Shown: positions 25,183 to 35,438, numbered from the stretch's first letter. The stretch: DNA of 64,000 bases from Burkholderia sp. FERM BP-3421 (GCF_028657905.1 NZ_CP117782.1:1426001-1490000), one strand, 5' to 3'. Numbers and translations: made by a program. The notes: generated by a model not told the origin, from the sequence alone.

Positions 25183-26862
25183 ATGACATCCAGACATGAT
25201 GCGTGGATCGTGCTGCTCGCGCTCGCCGCGGCCACCGGCGCCTCATATGCCCAGAATCGCCCGGGCGGCAACCCGCTCGAAGCACTGCCCCCGATCAACC
25301 CGCCCCAACGTCCGAACGTGACCGTGCAGGTCGCGCCCCAGGAACTGCAGGTACAAGCGTTGCTCGCACGCCACCTGACGCCCGCCACCTTCCAGGTCGA
25401 AGGCGTGAAATCAATCCCATTCGAGGAGATCTCCCGCCGCTTCACCCCGCTCGTCGGCCAGGACATCACGATCGGACAACTGATCGAGGTCGCCAACGGC
25501 GTGACCAAGCTGTACCAGGATCGCGGCTACGCGCTGTCGTTCGCGTTCATTCCCGCGCAAACCTTCGAGGGCGGCGTGGTGCGCGTGACGGTCGTCGAGG
25601 GCTATGTCGCCAACGTGAAGATCACCGGACGGCCGGGTGCGATGGAAGCGAAGGTGCGCGCTATCGCCGCACACATTACCGACGACCATCCATTACGGCG
25701 CGCGACCTTCGAACGCTACGTCAACACCTTCGGCCTGCTGCCCGGCGTCACGGTCAAGGCCAACGTGCCGCCGCCCCAGAACACCGACGGCGCGACCACG
25801 CTCGAACTCGACGTGCAGCGCAAACCGTTCAACGTCAGCATGGGCCTCAACACGAGCAACCCCGGCGTGCAAGGGCTCATCACCGCGACCGAGAACGGCC
25901 TGACCTCGCTGGGCGAACAGTTGAGCATCTCCGCGCTGTATCCGAAGGGGCCGAACAACCAGACCTACGTCGCGTTCAGCGGCTCGGTGCCGATCGGCAG
26001 CAGCGGCCTGATGACGCGCCTCGACGCGAGCCACTACCGCGGCAACCCGACCGACAATCCCGGCCTGCCGTCCTACGTGCAGCGCACCGTCATCAACGAC
26101 AAGCTCGGCCTGTCGGCGTCGTATCCGCTGCTGCTCAACAACCAGCACAGCGTGCTCGGCACCGTGTCCGGCTATGCGTCGCACAACGAGGATCGCTACC
26201 AGAACCAGATCAACGGCGCGAGCCTCGGGATGCGTTCGCAGGTGCGCGTGCTGCAGATGCAACTCGACTACACGAACGTCCAGCCGACCCAGGTGCAGAA
26301 GCTGAGCTTCAATGTCGCGAAGGCCTTCGACATCCTGGGCGCATCGAAATCCGCCGACACCAACGTGCCCGGTGCGGTCGCGACCAATCCCGCGTCGATC
26401 ACCTTCGTCCGCACGGGCGCCACCTACGTGCAGACCAACCAGTGGCCGCTCAAGATCGGCACGACGTTTCAGCTGACCGGACAATACAGTCCCGATTCGC
26501 TGCCGACCACCGAGCAGATCACCTTCGGAGCCCAACGTTTCGCGCTCGGCTACCAGCCGGGCGAAACCTCGGGGGACTCGGGCTGGGGCATGTCGGTCGA
26601 ACTGAACCGCGCGTTCGCACCCGGCTACACCTACCTGAAGACGATCACGCCCTACGTGGCGTTCGACATGGCGCGCGTGTACCTGCACGCGGGCGCGACG
26701 TCGCCGAACCGGCTGTCGTCGGTCGGCATCGGCGTGCGGGTCTCCGACAGCCGCTTCTACAACATCGACCTGTCGATCGCGAAGCCGGTCGGCGACGCGC
26801 CCGTCGAAAGCGCCGCGCGCAACCCGCGCGTGAATGCGTCGTTCTCGTATCAACTGAACTGA
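25183..26862 (+). CDS. TpsB/ShlB/FhaC-type outer-membrane transporter
   Basis: A 559-residue outer-membrane protein of the two-partner secretion (Omp85-TpsB) superfamily. Signal peptide to about residue 23 (ASYA-QN). Residues 65-205 hold the two POTRA domains; the first has YQDRGYALSFAFIPAQTFEG-type strands followed by GGVVRVTVVEGYVANVKITG, the usual ShlB/FhaC signature. The rest is a 16-strand beta-barrel ending in FSYQLN. The loop-6 motif is FALGYQPGETSGDSGW (453-468) rather than the usual VRGY-xn-SGDxGW: the SGD-x-GW part is kept but the Arg of VRGY is Leu (L455). It lies 141 bp downstream of two repeat lipoproteins and no classical TpsA with a TPS domain is present. Secretion of those lipoproteins is inference. 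Confidence 0.88.
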   Translation: MTSRHDAWIVLLALAAATGASYAQNRPGGNPLEALPPINPPQRPNVTVQVAPQELQVQALLARHLTPATFQVEGVKSIPFEEISRRFTPLVGQDITIGQLIEVANGVTKLYQDRGYALSFAFIPAQTFEGGVVRVTVVEGYVANVKITGRPGAMEAKVRAIAAHITDDHPLRRATFERYVNTFGLLPGVTVKANVPPPQNTDGATTLELDVQRKPFNVSMGLNTSNPGVQGLITATENGLTSLGEQLSISALYPKGPNNQTYVAFSGSVPIGSSGLMTRLDASHYRGNPTDNPGLPSYVQRTVINDKLGLSASYPLLLNNQHSVLGTVSGYASHNEDRYQNQINGASLGMRSQVRVLQMQLDYTNVQPTQVQKLSFNVAKAFDILGASKSADTNVPGAVATNPASITFVRTGATYVQTNQWPLKIGTTFQLTGQYSPDSLPTTEQITFGAQRFALGYQPGETSGDSGWGMSVELNRAFAPGYTYLKTITPYVAFDMARVYLHAGATSPNRLSSVGIGVRVSDSRFYNIDLSIAKPVGDAPVESAARNPRVNASFSYQLN

Positions 26863-26873
26863 GCAAGCGCGAC

Positions 26874-26895
26874 GGCGCGGCCCGCGGGCCGCGCC
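26874..26895. terminator. GC-rich perfect palindrome after TpsB gene
   Basis: A 22-bp perfect palindrome (10-bp arms, 2-base centre) 12 bp after the TpsB stop. A TTTTC stretch follows only 12 bases later, so it is a weak Rho-independent terminator at best, but its position fits the end of the cluster. Confidence 0.45.
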
Positions 26896-27026
26896 GATTA
26901 GAGGCTTTTCTATCAAACGGCGCCCGTGCTTTCACGTATTCTGCGCAAGGTTCACGCTATCGCGGCCCTATGCAGGCAGCCCCGTGGACGCCAGGAAAAC
27001 AACAACGCAATCCAAGGAGGACGACG

Positions 27027-27488
27027 ATGACTCGATTGACCCGCTCCCTGCGCTCGCTGACCGTCGCGGGTGCGCTGCTGGCCTGCGCGGCCGCGGCATT
27101 CGCACAGAACGACAGCCCGATCGGGACCTGGCAGACGATCGACGACAACACCGGCAAGCCGAAGGCGCTGGTGCAGATCTCGCAGGACACGAGCGGCGAC
27201 CTGTCGGGTACCGTGCTCAAGGGACTCGGCGCCAGTGACACCCCCGATCGCCGCTGCACCGCGTGCACCGACGAACGCAAGGATCAGTTGATCAAGGGCA
27301 TGACGATCATCAAGGCGATGAAGAAGGTCGGCGAAGGTTGGGATGGCGGCAATATCCTCGACCCGGAAAACGGCAAGGTGTACCGCTGCAAGATGGCGCT
27401 CGAGGATGGCGGGCAGAAGCTCGTCGTGCGCGGCTATATCGGCATCTCGCTGCTGGGGCGCTCGCAAACCTGGATTCGCCAGCAGTAA
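27027..27488 (+). CDS. DUF2147 exported protein
   Basis: A 153-residue secreted protein. The ATG at 27027 follows AAGGAGG. The signal peptide ends at AAFA-QN (about residue 26). The mature domain starts IGTWQTIDDNTGKPKALVQI and has GLGASDTP, a C-x-x-C pair (CTAC) and GGNILDPENGKVYRCKMALE, then LVVRGYIGISLLGRSQTWIR. This is the DUF2147 (lipocalin-like beta-barrel) pattern, where G-x-I-L-D/N-P-x-x-G-x-x-Y is diagnostic. Function of the family is unknown. It has its own terminator downstream and is probably a separate transcript from the TpsB cluster. Confidence 0.85.
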   Translation: MTRLTRSLRSLTVAGALLACAAAAFAQNDSPIGTWQTIDDNTGKPKALVQISQDTSGDLSGTVLKGLGASDTPDRRCTACTDERKDQLIKGMTIIKAMKKVGEGWDGGNILDPENGKVYRCKMALEDGGQKLVVRGYIGISLLGRSQTWIRQQ

Positions 27489-27526
27489 GCGTATGCCTCA
27501 TCGCGCGCCGCGCGCGCGACACAAAA

Positions 27527-27570
27527 CAAAACCGGCCTGTGCGATCGATCGCCGGGCCGGTTTGTTTTTG
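27527..27570 (+). terminator. Rho-independent terminator after DUF2147 gene
   Basis: Nine-base arms AAACCGGCC (27529-27537) and GGCCGGTTT (27555-27563) with a 17-base loop, followed by GTTTTTG. It lies 38 bp after the stop codon. The A-rich left flank also gives a U tract on the minus strand, so it may serve the convergent gene at 27580. Confidence 0.8.
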
Positions 27571-27579
27571 GGGCATCGT

Positions 27580-27993
27580 TCAACTCAGGCCGCGCGCCTC
27601 CAGCAGACGCGCTTGCAGGGGGCTCGGCCGCCGCTCGTGATCGACGGCATGGCGCGCCTCGGCCGCCTTCGAATGCGGATGCGTGCGCATCCGGGCGCCC
27701 ATCACCTCGCACAGATCGTCACTGGCCGAGCCGAACAATTCGACGAGCACCTGCTTGAGCGCGCCCGTCTCGTGCCAGACCTTGAAGCGGCGATGGCAAG
27801 TTTGGTAGGAGGGATAGCGGCGCGGTATCGCGGACCAGGTCGCGCCGCTGTAGATCACCCACAGCACGCCGTTCAACACCGCGCGCGTGTTTGCCAGGGG
27901 CCGCCCGCGCAATTCGGTGCGCGGGCGCAGTTCGGGCAGCAAGGCGGCAACGCGCTGCCATTCATCATCGGTAATGTCGCGATACGGCGTCAT
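27580..27993 (-). CDS. IS5-type transposase N-terminal domain protein (DUF4096), stand-alone
   Basis: A 137-residue protein containing only the transposase-associated DUF4096 domain (IS5/IS1182-like N-terminus). The order ITDDEWQRVAALLPE, RGRPLANTRAVLNGVLWVIY, SGATWSAIPRRYPSYQTCHR, then FKVWHETGALKQVLVEL is the canonical pattern. The DDE nuclease domain that follows in a real transposase is missing; instead there are 40 unrelated residues. I see no terminal inverted repeats or target duplication around it. It may be an IS remnant or a domesticated DNA-binding protein. The reading frame is intact with good codon use, and an AT-rich promoter region with inverted repeats lies upstream (28020-28106). 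A similar protein occurs at 53899. Confidence 0.75.
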   Translation of the reverse strand: MTPYRDITDDEWQRVAALLPELRPRTELRGRPLANTRAVLNGVLWVIYSGATWSAIPRRYPSYQTCHRRFKVWHETGALKQVLVELFGSASDDLCEVMGARMRTHPHSKAAEARHAVDHERRPSPLQARLLEARGLS

Positions 27994-28078
27994 GTACTTC
28001 TCCGTTCGTAGAAAGCATGACGCAACGATATCGAGTCGACCTGACCTTGAATATAAGACAGATCCGAATTTAAAAATA

Positions 28079-28106
28079 GTTAATCTCGAATTAACGTAAG
28101 TTAACT
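28079..28106. promoter_or_regulatory. Inverted repeats in AT-rich promoter of the DUF4096 gene
   Basis: GTTAAT and ATTAAC (28079-28095) are 6-bp arms with a 5-base spacer, followed by the palindrome AGTTAACT (28099-28106). They lie about 90 bp upstream of the DUF4096 start, in DNA much poorer in GC than the surroundings. They look like operator half-sites; the protein that binds is unknown. Confidence 0.35.
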
Positions 28107-28170
28107 CTCTTACACACGCCTTCGCGCTACGGGGGTGTTCAGCGCTCCGAATGATCGGCAGCGCTGCGCA

Positions 28171-29268
28171 TCACGTGAGCGAGGTGTCAACGATGCGCCG
28201 GGGCGCTTCAAGATACTCCTTCGACTGCATCTCGACGATGCGCGACACGGTCCGGCTGAATTCGTTGGCCATCGGCCCTTCGAGATACAGCGCCTCGGGC
28301 GGCACCGCGGCCGACATCAGCAGCTTCACCTTGTGATCGTAGAGCACGTCGATGAGCCAGGTGAAGCGACGCGCTTCCGACGCCATGCGCGGCGACATCT
28401 GCGGCACCTCGGACAGCACGATCGCATGGAAACGGCTGGCCAGTTCCAGATAATCGTTCTGCGAACGTGGTCCACCGCACAGAGTCGCGAAATCGAACCA
28501 GACGACGCCATCCGCCTTGCGCAGCGCCTTCAGCTCGCGCTTCTCGATATGCAGCAGCGGGCTCTCGTCCGGTACCGCCGCGAGCTTCCCGAACGCGTGC
28601 CGCAACGCGCGGTCCGCTTCCGCGCCGAGCGGCGTGTGATACATCTGCACCTGCGCGAGCGTGCGCTGCCGGTAATCGACGCCGGCATCGACATTGAGCA
28701 CGTCGAGCCTGTCATTGATCAGCGCGATCGCGGGCAGCATCCGGTCGCGATGCAGGCCGTCCGGATACAGGTCGTCCGGCCGGTAATTCGAGGTCATCAC
28801 GAATTGCACACCGTTATTGAACAATCGGTCGAGCAATCGATACAGGATCATCGCATCGGCGATGTCGGACACATGGAATTCGTCGAAGCAGATCAACCGA
28901 TAGCGCTTCGTGATACGGCGCGCCAGTTCGTCGAGCGGATCGGCCTGCCCCTTCAATTCCTCGAGTTCGCGATGCACCTCGCGCATGAACTCGTGGAAAT
29001 GCAGGCGGGTCTTGCGCTGCACCGGCACGACCGCGTAGAAGCTGTCCATCAGGAAGCTCTTGCCGCGCCCCACCCCGCCCCACATGTACACGCCGCGCGG
29101 CAGATCCGGATGGATGATGAGCTTCTTGAACGCATTCGAGCGGCGCGCCTTGTAGGCAACCCATTCGTCGAAGCATCGTTGCAGGCGGTCGACCGCGGCG
29201 CGCTGCGCGGAATCGGACTGGTAGCCGCGCGTCTTCAGTTCGCGCTCGTAGTATTCGGTGACGTTCAT
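28171..29268 (-). CDS. zapE: Cell division ATPase ZapE (AFG1-like)
   Basis: A 365-residue AFG1-like ATPase, ZapE in E. coli, which associates with the Z-ring and helps constriction. The ATG at 29268 gives the family-typical MNVTEYYERELK start. Walker A is GGVGRGKS (64-71), preceded by LPRGVYMWG; Walker B is LICFDEFHVSD; the sensor region QFVMTSNYRPDDLYPDGLHR and FDFATLCGGPRSQNDYLELA are also characteristic. It is encoded directly downstream of lpd on the same strand, separated by a hairpin. This position after the odh cluster is common in beta-proteobacteria. Confidence 0.92.
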   Translation of the reverse strand: MNVTEYYERELKTRGYQSDSAQRAAVDRLQRCFDEWVAYKARRSNAFKKLIIHPDLPRGVYMWGGVGRGKSFLMDSFYAVVPVQRKTRLHFHEFMREVHRELEELKGQADPLDELARRITKRYRLICFDEFHVSDIADAMILYRLLDRLFNNGVQFVMTSNYRPDDLYPDGLHRDRMLPAIALINDRLDVLNVDAGVDYRQRTLAQVQMYHTPLGAEADRALRHAFGKLAAVPDESPLLHIEKRELKALRKADGVVWFDFATLCGGPRSQNDYLELASRFHAIVLSEVPQMSPRMASEARRFTWLIDVLYDHKVKLLMSAAVPPEALYLEGPMANEFSRTVSRIVEMQSKEYLEAPRRIVDTSLT

Positions 29269-29285
29269 CATGCAGGCCGGTAAAC

Positions 29286-29319
29286 ACAAAGGCGAGCGGG
29301 AAATCCCGCCCGCCTTTGT
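29286..29319 (-). terminator. Hairpin terminator after lpd
   Basis: A near-perfect 15-bp stem (ACAAAGGCG-A-GCGGG with its complement) around a 4-base loop, lying between lpd and zapE. On the minus strand it is followed by TGTGTTTA, a modest U tract. It probably attenuates or ends the sucAB-lpd transcript before zapE. Confidence 0.65.
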
Positions 29320-29365
29320 CATGGAACCGCGACGCCGGCCGCGCGCGGCCGGCGCTTCAACGCGC

Positions 29366-30796
29366 TCAGCTGTTCAGCGAACGCTTGTCGACGGCCAGCG
29401 CCGCCTCGCGCATCACTTCGGACAGCGACGGGTGCGGATGGCTGATCCGGGCGATGTCTTCCGACGCCGCCTTGAATTCCATCGCGACCACCGCCTCGGC
29501 GATCAGGTCCGACGCATTCGCGGAGATCACGTGCACGCCGAGCAGTTCGTCGGTCTTCGCATCGGCGATCATCTTCACGAAACCGTCCGGCGCGTTCATG
29601 CCGAGCGCGCGGCCGTTGATCGAGAACGGGAACTTGCCCGACTTGATCTCGCGGCCTTCCGCCTTGAGCTGCTGCTCCGTCTTGCCGACCCACGCGATTT
29701 CCGGCTGGGTGTAGATCACCCACGGAATGCAGTTGTAGTCGATGTGCGGCTTCTGGCCGTCGATCACTTCCGCGACCAGCACGCCTTCGTCTTCCGCCTT
29801 GTGCGCGAGCATCGGGCCGCGCACCACGTCGCCGATCGCGTAGACGTTCGGCAGCGCGGTCCGGCAGTGATCGTCCACGTCGATGAAGCCGCGCTCGTTG
29901 GCCTTCAGCCCGATCGATTCCAGGCCGAGGTTGTCGGTGTTCGGCACGCGGCCGATCGATACGATCAGGCGATCCGCTTCGAGCGTCTGCGCGTTGCCGT
30001 CCTTGTCGGCGTAGGCGATCGACACGCCGTTCGCATCGGCCTTCACGTCGCCGATCTTCACGCCGAGATGGATGTTGAGGCCCTGCTTCTTGAACAGCTT
30101 CGCCGCTTCCTTCGCGAGCGCCTCGTCAGCCGCGCCGAGGAACGCCGGCAGCGCTTCGAGCACCGTCACTTCGGCGCCCAGGCGACGCCACACCGAGCCC
30201 AGCTCCAGGCCGATCACGCCCGCGCCGATCACGGCGAGCTTCTTCGGCACCGCGTCGAAGGTCAGCGCGCCTTCGTTGTCGACGACGATCTTGTTGTCGA
30301 CCGGCACGTTCGGCAGGTGACGCGCCTTCGAGCCCGTCGCGATGATCACGTTCTTCGCGGTCACGACTTCGGTTTCGCCTTCGCCGCTGACCTCGATCTG
30401 CACGCCGGCGTCGGTCTTGCCGGTGAACTTGCCGTGGCCCTTGAGCCAGGTGATCTTGTTCTTCTTGAACAGGAACTCGATCCCGCTCGTCATCTTCTCG
30501 ACGATCGCGTCCTTGCGGCCGATCATCTTCGCGATGTCCATCTTCACGTCGCCCACCGTGATGCCGTGGTCGGCCAGGTGATGCGACGCCTTCTCGAATT
30601 CCTCCGACGACGCGAGCAGCGCCTTCGACGGAATGCAGCCGACGTTCAGACAGGTGCCGCCGAGCTTCAGCGCGCCCGCCGGGTTCTTCCATTTCTCGAT
30701 ACAGGCAACCGTTTTGCCCAGTTGAGCGGCGCGGATCGCGGCGATGTAGCCGCCAGGGCCGGCGCCGATCACGACGACGTCAAATTCCTTGGACAT
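29366..30796 (-). CDS. lpd: Dihydrolipoyl dehydrogenase (E3)
   Basis: A 476-residue FAD-dependent disulfide reductase that reoxidises dihydrolipoamide with NAD+ in the 2-oxoglutarate dehydrogenase complex. Motifs: FAD-binding GAGPGGYIAA (11-20); redox disulfide GGTCLNVGCIPSKA (C49, C54); NAD-binding VIGAGVIGLELGSVWRRLGA; second FAD segment NVYAIGDVVRGPMLAHKAED; and the C-terminal dimer-interface HPHPSLSE with the active-site base (His455). It is 93 bp downstream of sucB, completing the sucA-sucB-lpd set. No lipoyl domain is fused to it, unlike the PDH-linked E3 often found in Burkholderia. Confidence 0.96.
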   Translation of the reverse strand: MSKEFDVVVIGAGPGGYIAAIRAAQLGKTVACIEKWKNPAGALKLGGTCLNVGCIPSKALLASSEEFEKASHHLADHGITVGDVKMDIAKMIGRKDAIVEKMTSGIEFLFKKNKITWLKGHGKFTGKTDAGVQIEVSGEGETEVVTAKNVIIATGSKARHLPNVPVDNKIVVDNEGALTFDAVPKKLAVIGAGVIGLELGSVWRRLGAEVTVLEALPAFLGAADEALAKEAAKLFKKQGLNIHLGVKIGDVKADANGVSIAYADKDGNAQTLEADRLIVSIGRVPNTDNLGLESIGLKANERGFIDVDDHCRTALPNVYAIGDVVRGPMLAHKAEDEGVLVAEVIDGQKPHIDYNCIPWVIYTQPEIAWVGKTEQQLKAEGREIKSGKFPFSINGRALGMNAPDGFVKMIADAKTDELLGVHVISANASDLIAEAVVAMEFKAASEDIARISHPHPSLSEVMREAALAVDKRSLNS

Positions 30797-30889
30797 GACA
30801 ATCCTTTTCTATGGCCGCCGCGCCGCGCCGCGGCGCCCGGATGGGCGCGCAGCGCACGCGGCGGCGGTTCAATGCGGGAGAAGCCGGGC

Positions 30890-32179
<1,290 letters not shown>

Positions 32180-32299
32180 GTGATTTTCCTGGATGCCTAA
32201 TCTGGGTGATGACGGGTTCCGGCGCACCGCCGCGCAGCGCGCGGCGCACCCGGCGGGTGCGGGAAGGCGCCGTGCGCCTTCCCGTCGCGCCGCGTCTGG

Positions 32300-35164
32300 T
32301 TATTTCGCGATCGATGCGCTCTTCAAGCGGCCGAATGCACCCTCGATGAGGGCCTTCTGCTGCTCGTAGTGCTTCGCGTAGTAGCCGACAGCCGGCGAGG
32401 CCGAGGCCGGGCGGCCGCTGTATGCCAGCTTCTGCCCTTCCTTCATGCCTTCGCGCAGGTGGTGTTCGATGTAGAACCACGGGCCCTGATTTTGCGGCTC
32501 GTCCTGCACCCAGACCACTTCAGTCGCGTTCTCGTACTTCCTGAGTTCCGCTTCGAACTGCTTGTGCGCGAACGGATACAGCTGTTCGATACGCACGATG
32601 GCGACGTCGTTCGCCTTCGCCTCGCGACGATGCGCGACGAGGTCGTAGTACACGCGGCCCGAGCAGGCCAGCACGCGCTTGACCTTCTTCGCATCGATGC
32701 CGCCGTCGATTTCGCCCAGCACCGGCTGGAACGAACCCTTCGCGAGCTCCGACAGATCCGACACCGCTTCCTTGTGGCGCAGCAGCGACTTCGGCGTCGC
32801 GACCACGAGCGGCTTGCGGAACAGGCGGATCATCTGGCGACGCAGCAGGTGGAAGATCTGCGCGGGCGTCGTCGGCTGGACCACTTGCATGTTGTGGTCC
32901 GCGCACAGCTGCAGGAAGCGCTCGATACGGGTCGACGAGTGCTCCGGACCCTGGCCTTCGTAGCCGTGCGGCAGCAGCATCGTGAGGCCCGACACGCGGC
33001 CCCACTTCACTTCGCCCGACGAGATGAACTGGTCGATCACGACCTGCGCCCCATTGACGAAGTCGCCGAACTGCGCTTCCCAGGCGACGAGCGTGTTCGG
33101 CTCGGCGGTCGAGTAGCCGTATTCGAAGCCCAGCACCGCCTCTTCCGACAGCACCGAGTCGATCACCGTGAACTTCGCCTGGCCTTCGGCGATGTTCTGC
33201 AGCGGCACGTAGGTGCCGTCGTTCCAGCGCTCGCGGTTCTGGTCGTGCAGCACCGCGTGACGGTGCGTGAAGGTGCCGCGGCCCGAATCCTGGCCGGTCA
33301 GGCGCACCGAGTAGCCCGATGCGACGAGCGACGCGTACGCGAGATGCTCGCCCATGCCCCAGTCGAGCGGCTGATCGCCGCGCGCCATGTTGCGGCGGTC
33401 GTTGATCACGCGCTCGACGAGCGGGTGGACCTTGAAGTTTTCCGGGATCGTCGTGATGCGTTCGCCGAGGCGCTTCAGTTCGGCGAGCGGCACGGCCGTA
33501 TCGGCTGCGTCCGTCCACTTGCGGTTCAGGAACGGCACCCAGTCGACCGCGTACTTGCTCTTGTAGTTCGACAGGACCGGGTCGACCGTGTGGTGGCCGT
33601 CGTCCATCGCCTTGCGGTACGCCTTCACGTAGTTGTCGGCGTCTTCCGCGGTGATCACGCCCTGCTGCACGAGCTTCTCGGCGTACAGCGCGCGGGTGCC
33701 CGGGTGCTGCGCGATCTTCTTGTACATCAGCGGCTGCGTGACGGCCGGCGTGTCCTGCTCGTTGTGGCCGAGCTTGCGGAAGCAGACGATGTCGATCACG
33801 ACATCCTTGTGGAACTGCATCCGGTAGTCGATCGCGATCTGCGTCGCGAGCACCACCGCTTCCGGATCATCGCCGTTCACGTGCAGCACCGGCGCTTCGA
33901 TCATCTTGACCACGTCGGTGCAGTACAGCGTCGAGCGCGCATCGCGCGGGTCGGACGTCGTGAAGCCGATCTGGTTGTTGATGACGACGTGCAGCGTGCC
34001 GTGCGTGCCGTAGCCGCGCGTCTGCGCGAGGTTCAGCGTTTCCATCACGACGCCCTGGCCCGCGAAGGCCGCGTCGCCGTGGATCTGCACCGGCAGCACC
34101 TGGAGGCCGTCCGCGTCGCCGCGGCGGTCCATCCGCGCCTTCGCCGAACCCTCGACCACCGGGTTGACGATTTCGAGGTGCGACGGGTTGAACGCGAGCG
34201 ACAGGTGCACCGGGCCGCCTTCCGTCGAGATATCCGACGAGAAGCCCTTGTGGTACTTGACGTCGCCGGCCGGCAGGTCGTCGACGTGCTTGCCCTCGAA
34301 CTCCGCGAACAGGTCGGCCGGCATCTTGCCGAGCGTGTTGACGAGCACGTTCAGGCGGCCGCGGTGGGCCATGCCGATGACGATTTCCTGCACGCCCTTC
34401 GAGCCTGCGTGCTGGACCACTTCGTCCATCGACGCGATGAAGCTCTCGCCGCCTTCGAGCGAGAAGCGCTTCTGGCCGACGTACTTGGTGTGCAGGTAGC
34501 GCTCGAGGCCTTCGGAGGCCGTCAGGCGATTCAGGATGTGCTTCTTCTTCTCGGGCGAGAAGTTCGGCGTCGCGCGGGTCGACTCGAGGCGCTCCTGCCA
34601 CCAGCGCTTCTGCTCCGGATCGCCGATGTACATGTACTCGGCGCCGATCGTGCCGCAATACGTGTCGCGCAGGCCCTTCACGATATCGCGCAGCGATGCC
34701 TGGTCGAAACCGAAATAGAGATTGCTGGCGCTGAAGGTCTGGTCGAGATCCGCTTCGGAGAAATCGTAGAACGCGGGTTCGAGCTCGGGGATCGCCGGGC
34801 GCTCGCGGCGCTTGAGCGGATCGAGGTTGGCCCATTGCGAGCCGAGGAAGCGATACGCGCTGATCAGGGACTGGACGTGCACCTGCTTGCGGGCGGTGGC
34901 GAGATTGCTGCCGCTTTCGCGCGGCACGAAGGCATTGGCCTTCGCGCGCTGGGCGAACGATTCGACGATCGGGTTATGCGCGACGTCGTTGGCGTTCGTG
35001 CCGTCGGTCGCGGGGACGTTCTGCAGCGCGTCGAAATACTCGCGCCAGTTATCCGGAACCGACGCCGGATTGTCCAGGTAGGCTTCGTATAGTTCTTCAA
35101 CATACGAAGCATTGCCGCCGAACAAATACGAGTTCAGCTGGAACTGCTTCATTACATCTGACAT
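32300..35164 (-). CDS. sucA: 2-oxoglutarate dehydrogenase E1 component
   Basis: A 954-residue thiamine-diphosphate-dependent decarboxylase that commits 2-oxoglutarate to the TCA cycle. The ATG at 35164 (MSDVMKQFQLNSYLFGGNAS) is the family start. Characteristic segments: FLGSQWANLDPLKRR near the N-terminus; IGMAHRGRLNVLVNTLGKMP; the ThDP/Mg-binding GDAAFAGQGVVMETLNL; DVVIDIVCFRKLGHNEQDTP; RGTFTHRHAVLHDQ; and C-terminal VVWVQDEPQNQGPWFYIEHH. It heads the minus-strand sucA-sucB-lpd cluster. Upstream DNA to 35300 is the promoter region. Confidence 0.97.
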   Translation of the reverse strand: MSDVMKQFQLNSYLFGGNASYVEELYEAYLDNPASVPDNWREYFDALQNVPATDGTNANDVAHNPIVESFAQRAKANAFVPRESGSNLATARKQVHVQSLISAYRFLGSQWANLDPLKRRERPAIPELEPAFYDFSEADLDQTFSASNLYFGFDQASLRDIVKGLRDTYCGTIGAEYMYIGDPEQKRWWQERLESTRATPNFSPEKKKHILNRLTASEGLERYLHTKYVGQKRFSLEGGESFIASMDEVVQHAGSKGVQEIVIGMAHRGRLNVLVNTLGKMPADLFAEFEGKHVDDLPAGDVKYHKGFSSDISTEGGPVHLSLAFNPSHLEIVNPVVEGSAKARMDRRGDADGLQVLPVQIHGDAAFAGQGVVMETLNLAQTRGYGTHGTLHVVINNQIGFTTSDPRDARSTLYCTDVVKMIEAPVLHVNGDDPEAVVLATQIAIDYRMQFHKDVVIDIVCFRKLGHNEQDTPAVTQPLMYKKIAQHPGTRALYAEKLVQQGVITAEDADNYVKAYRKAMDDGHHTVDPVLSNYKSKYAVDWVPFLNRKWTDAADTAVPLAELKRLGERITTIPENFKVHPLVERVINDRRNMARGDQPLDWGMGEHLAYASLVASGYSVRLTGQDSGRGTFTHRHAVLHDQNRERWNDGTYVPLQNIAEGQAKFTVIDSVLSEEAVLGFEYGYSTAEPNTLVAWEAQFGDFVNGAQVVIDQFISSGEVKWGRVSGLTMLLPHGYEGQGPEHSSTRIERFLQLCADHNMQVVQPTTPAQIFHLLRRQMIRLFRKPLVVATPKSLLRHKEAVSDLSELAKGSFQPVLGEIDGGIDAKKVKRVLACSGRVYYDLVAHRREAKANDVAIVRIEQLYPFAHKQFEAELRKYENATEVVWVQDEPQNQGPWFYIEHHLREGMKEGQKLAYSGRPASASPAVGYYAKHYEQQKALIEGAFGRLKSASIAK

Positions 35165-35438
35165 TTTACGCTCACCTTTCTTCGAGCTTCTCGAGAAATA
35201 GCGGGTTGCACAAACCTTCCGCGACACGGCCTGACCGTTTAGCGGATTGCGAATCAAGTCTTGCTTGGAAGGACCTAAAACTTTCGTGCGCGCAGCATAT
35301 CACAGAACCGCCCTCCCGGCGCACCTCGTCAGGGGTCCGAAAGCCCCGTGCGACGGGCTTTCGCGGCTTTCACAGGGATTCCCCGAAGGCCCGGCAACAA
35401 TGTTTTTCACGGCCCTTTCGGAAACCGTGCGACGCACC

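Noticed and set aside
27580..27993. A complete IS5 element
   Set aside because: No DDE domain, no terminal inverted repeats and no target duplication visible.
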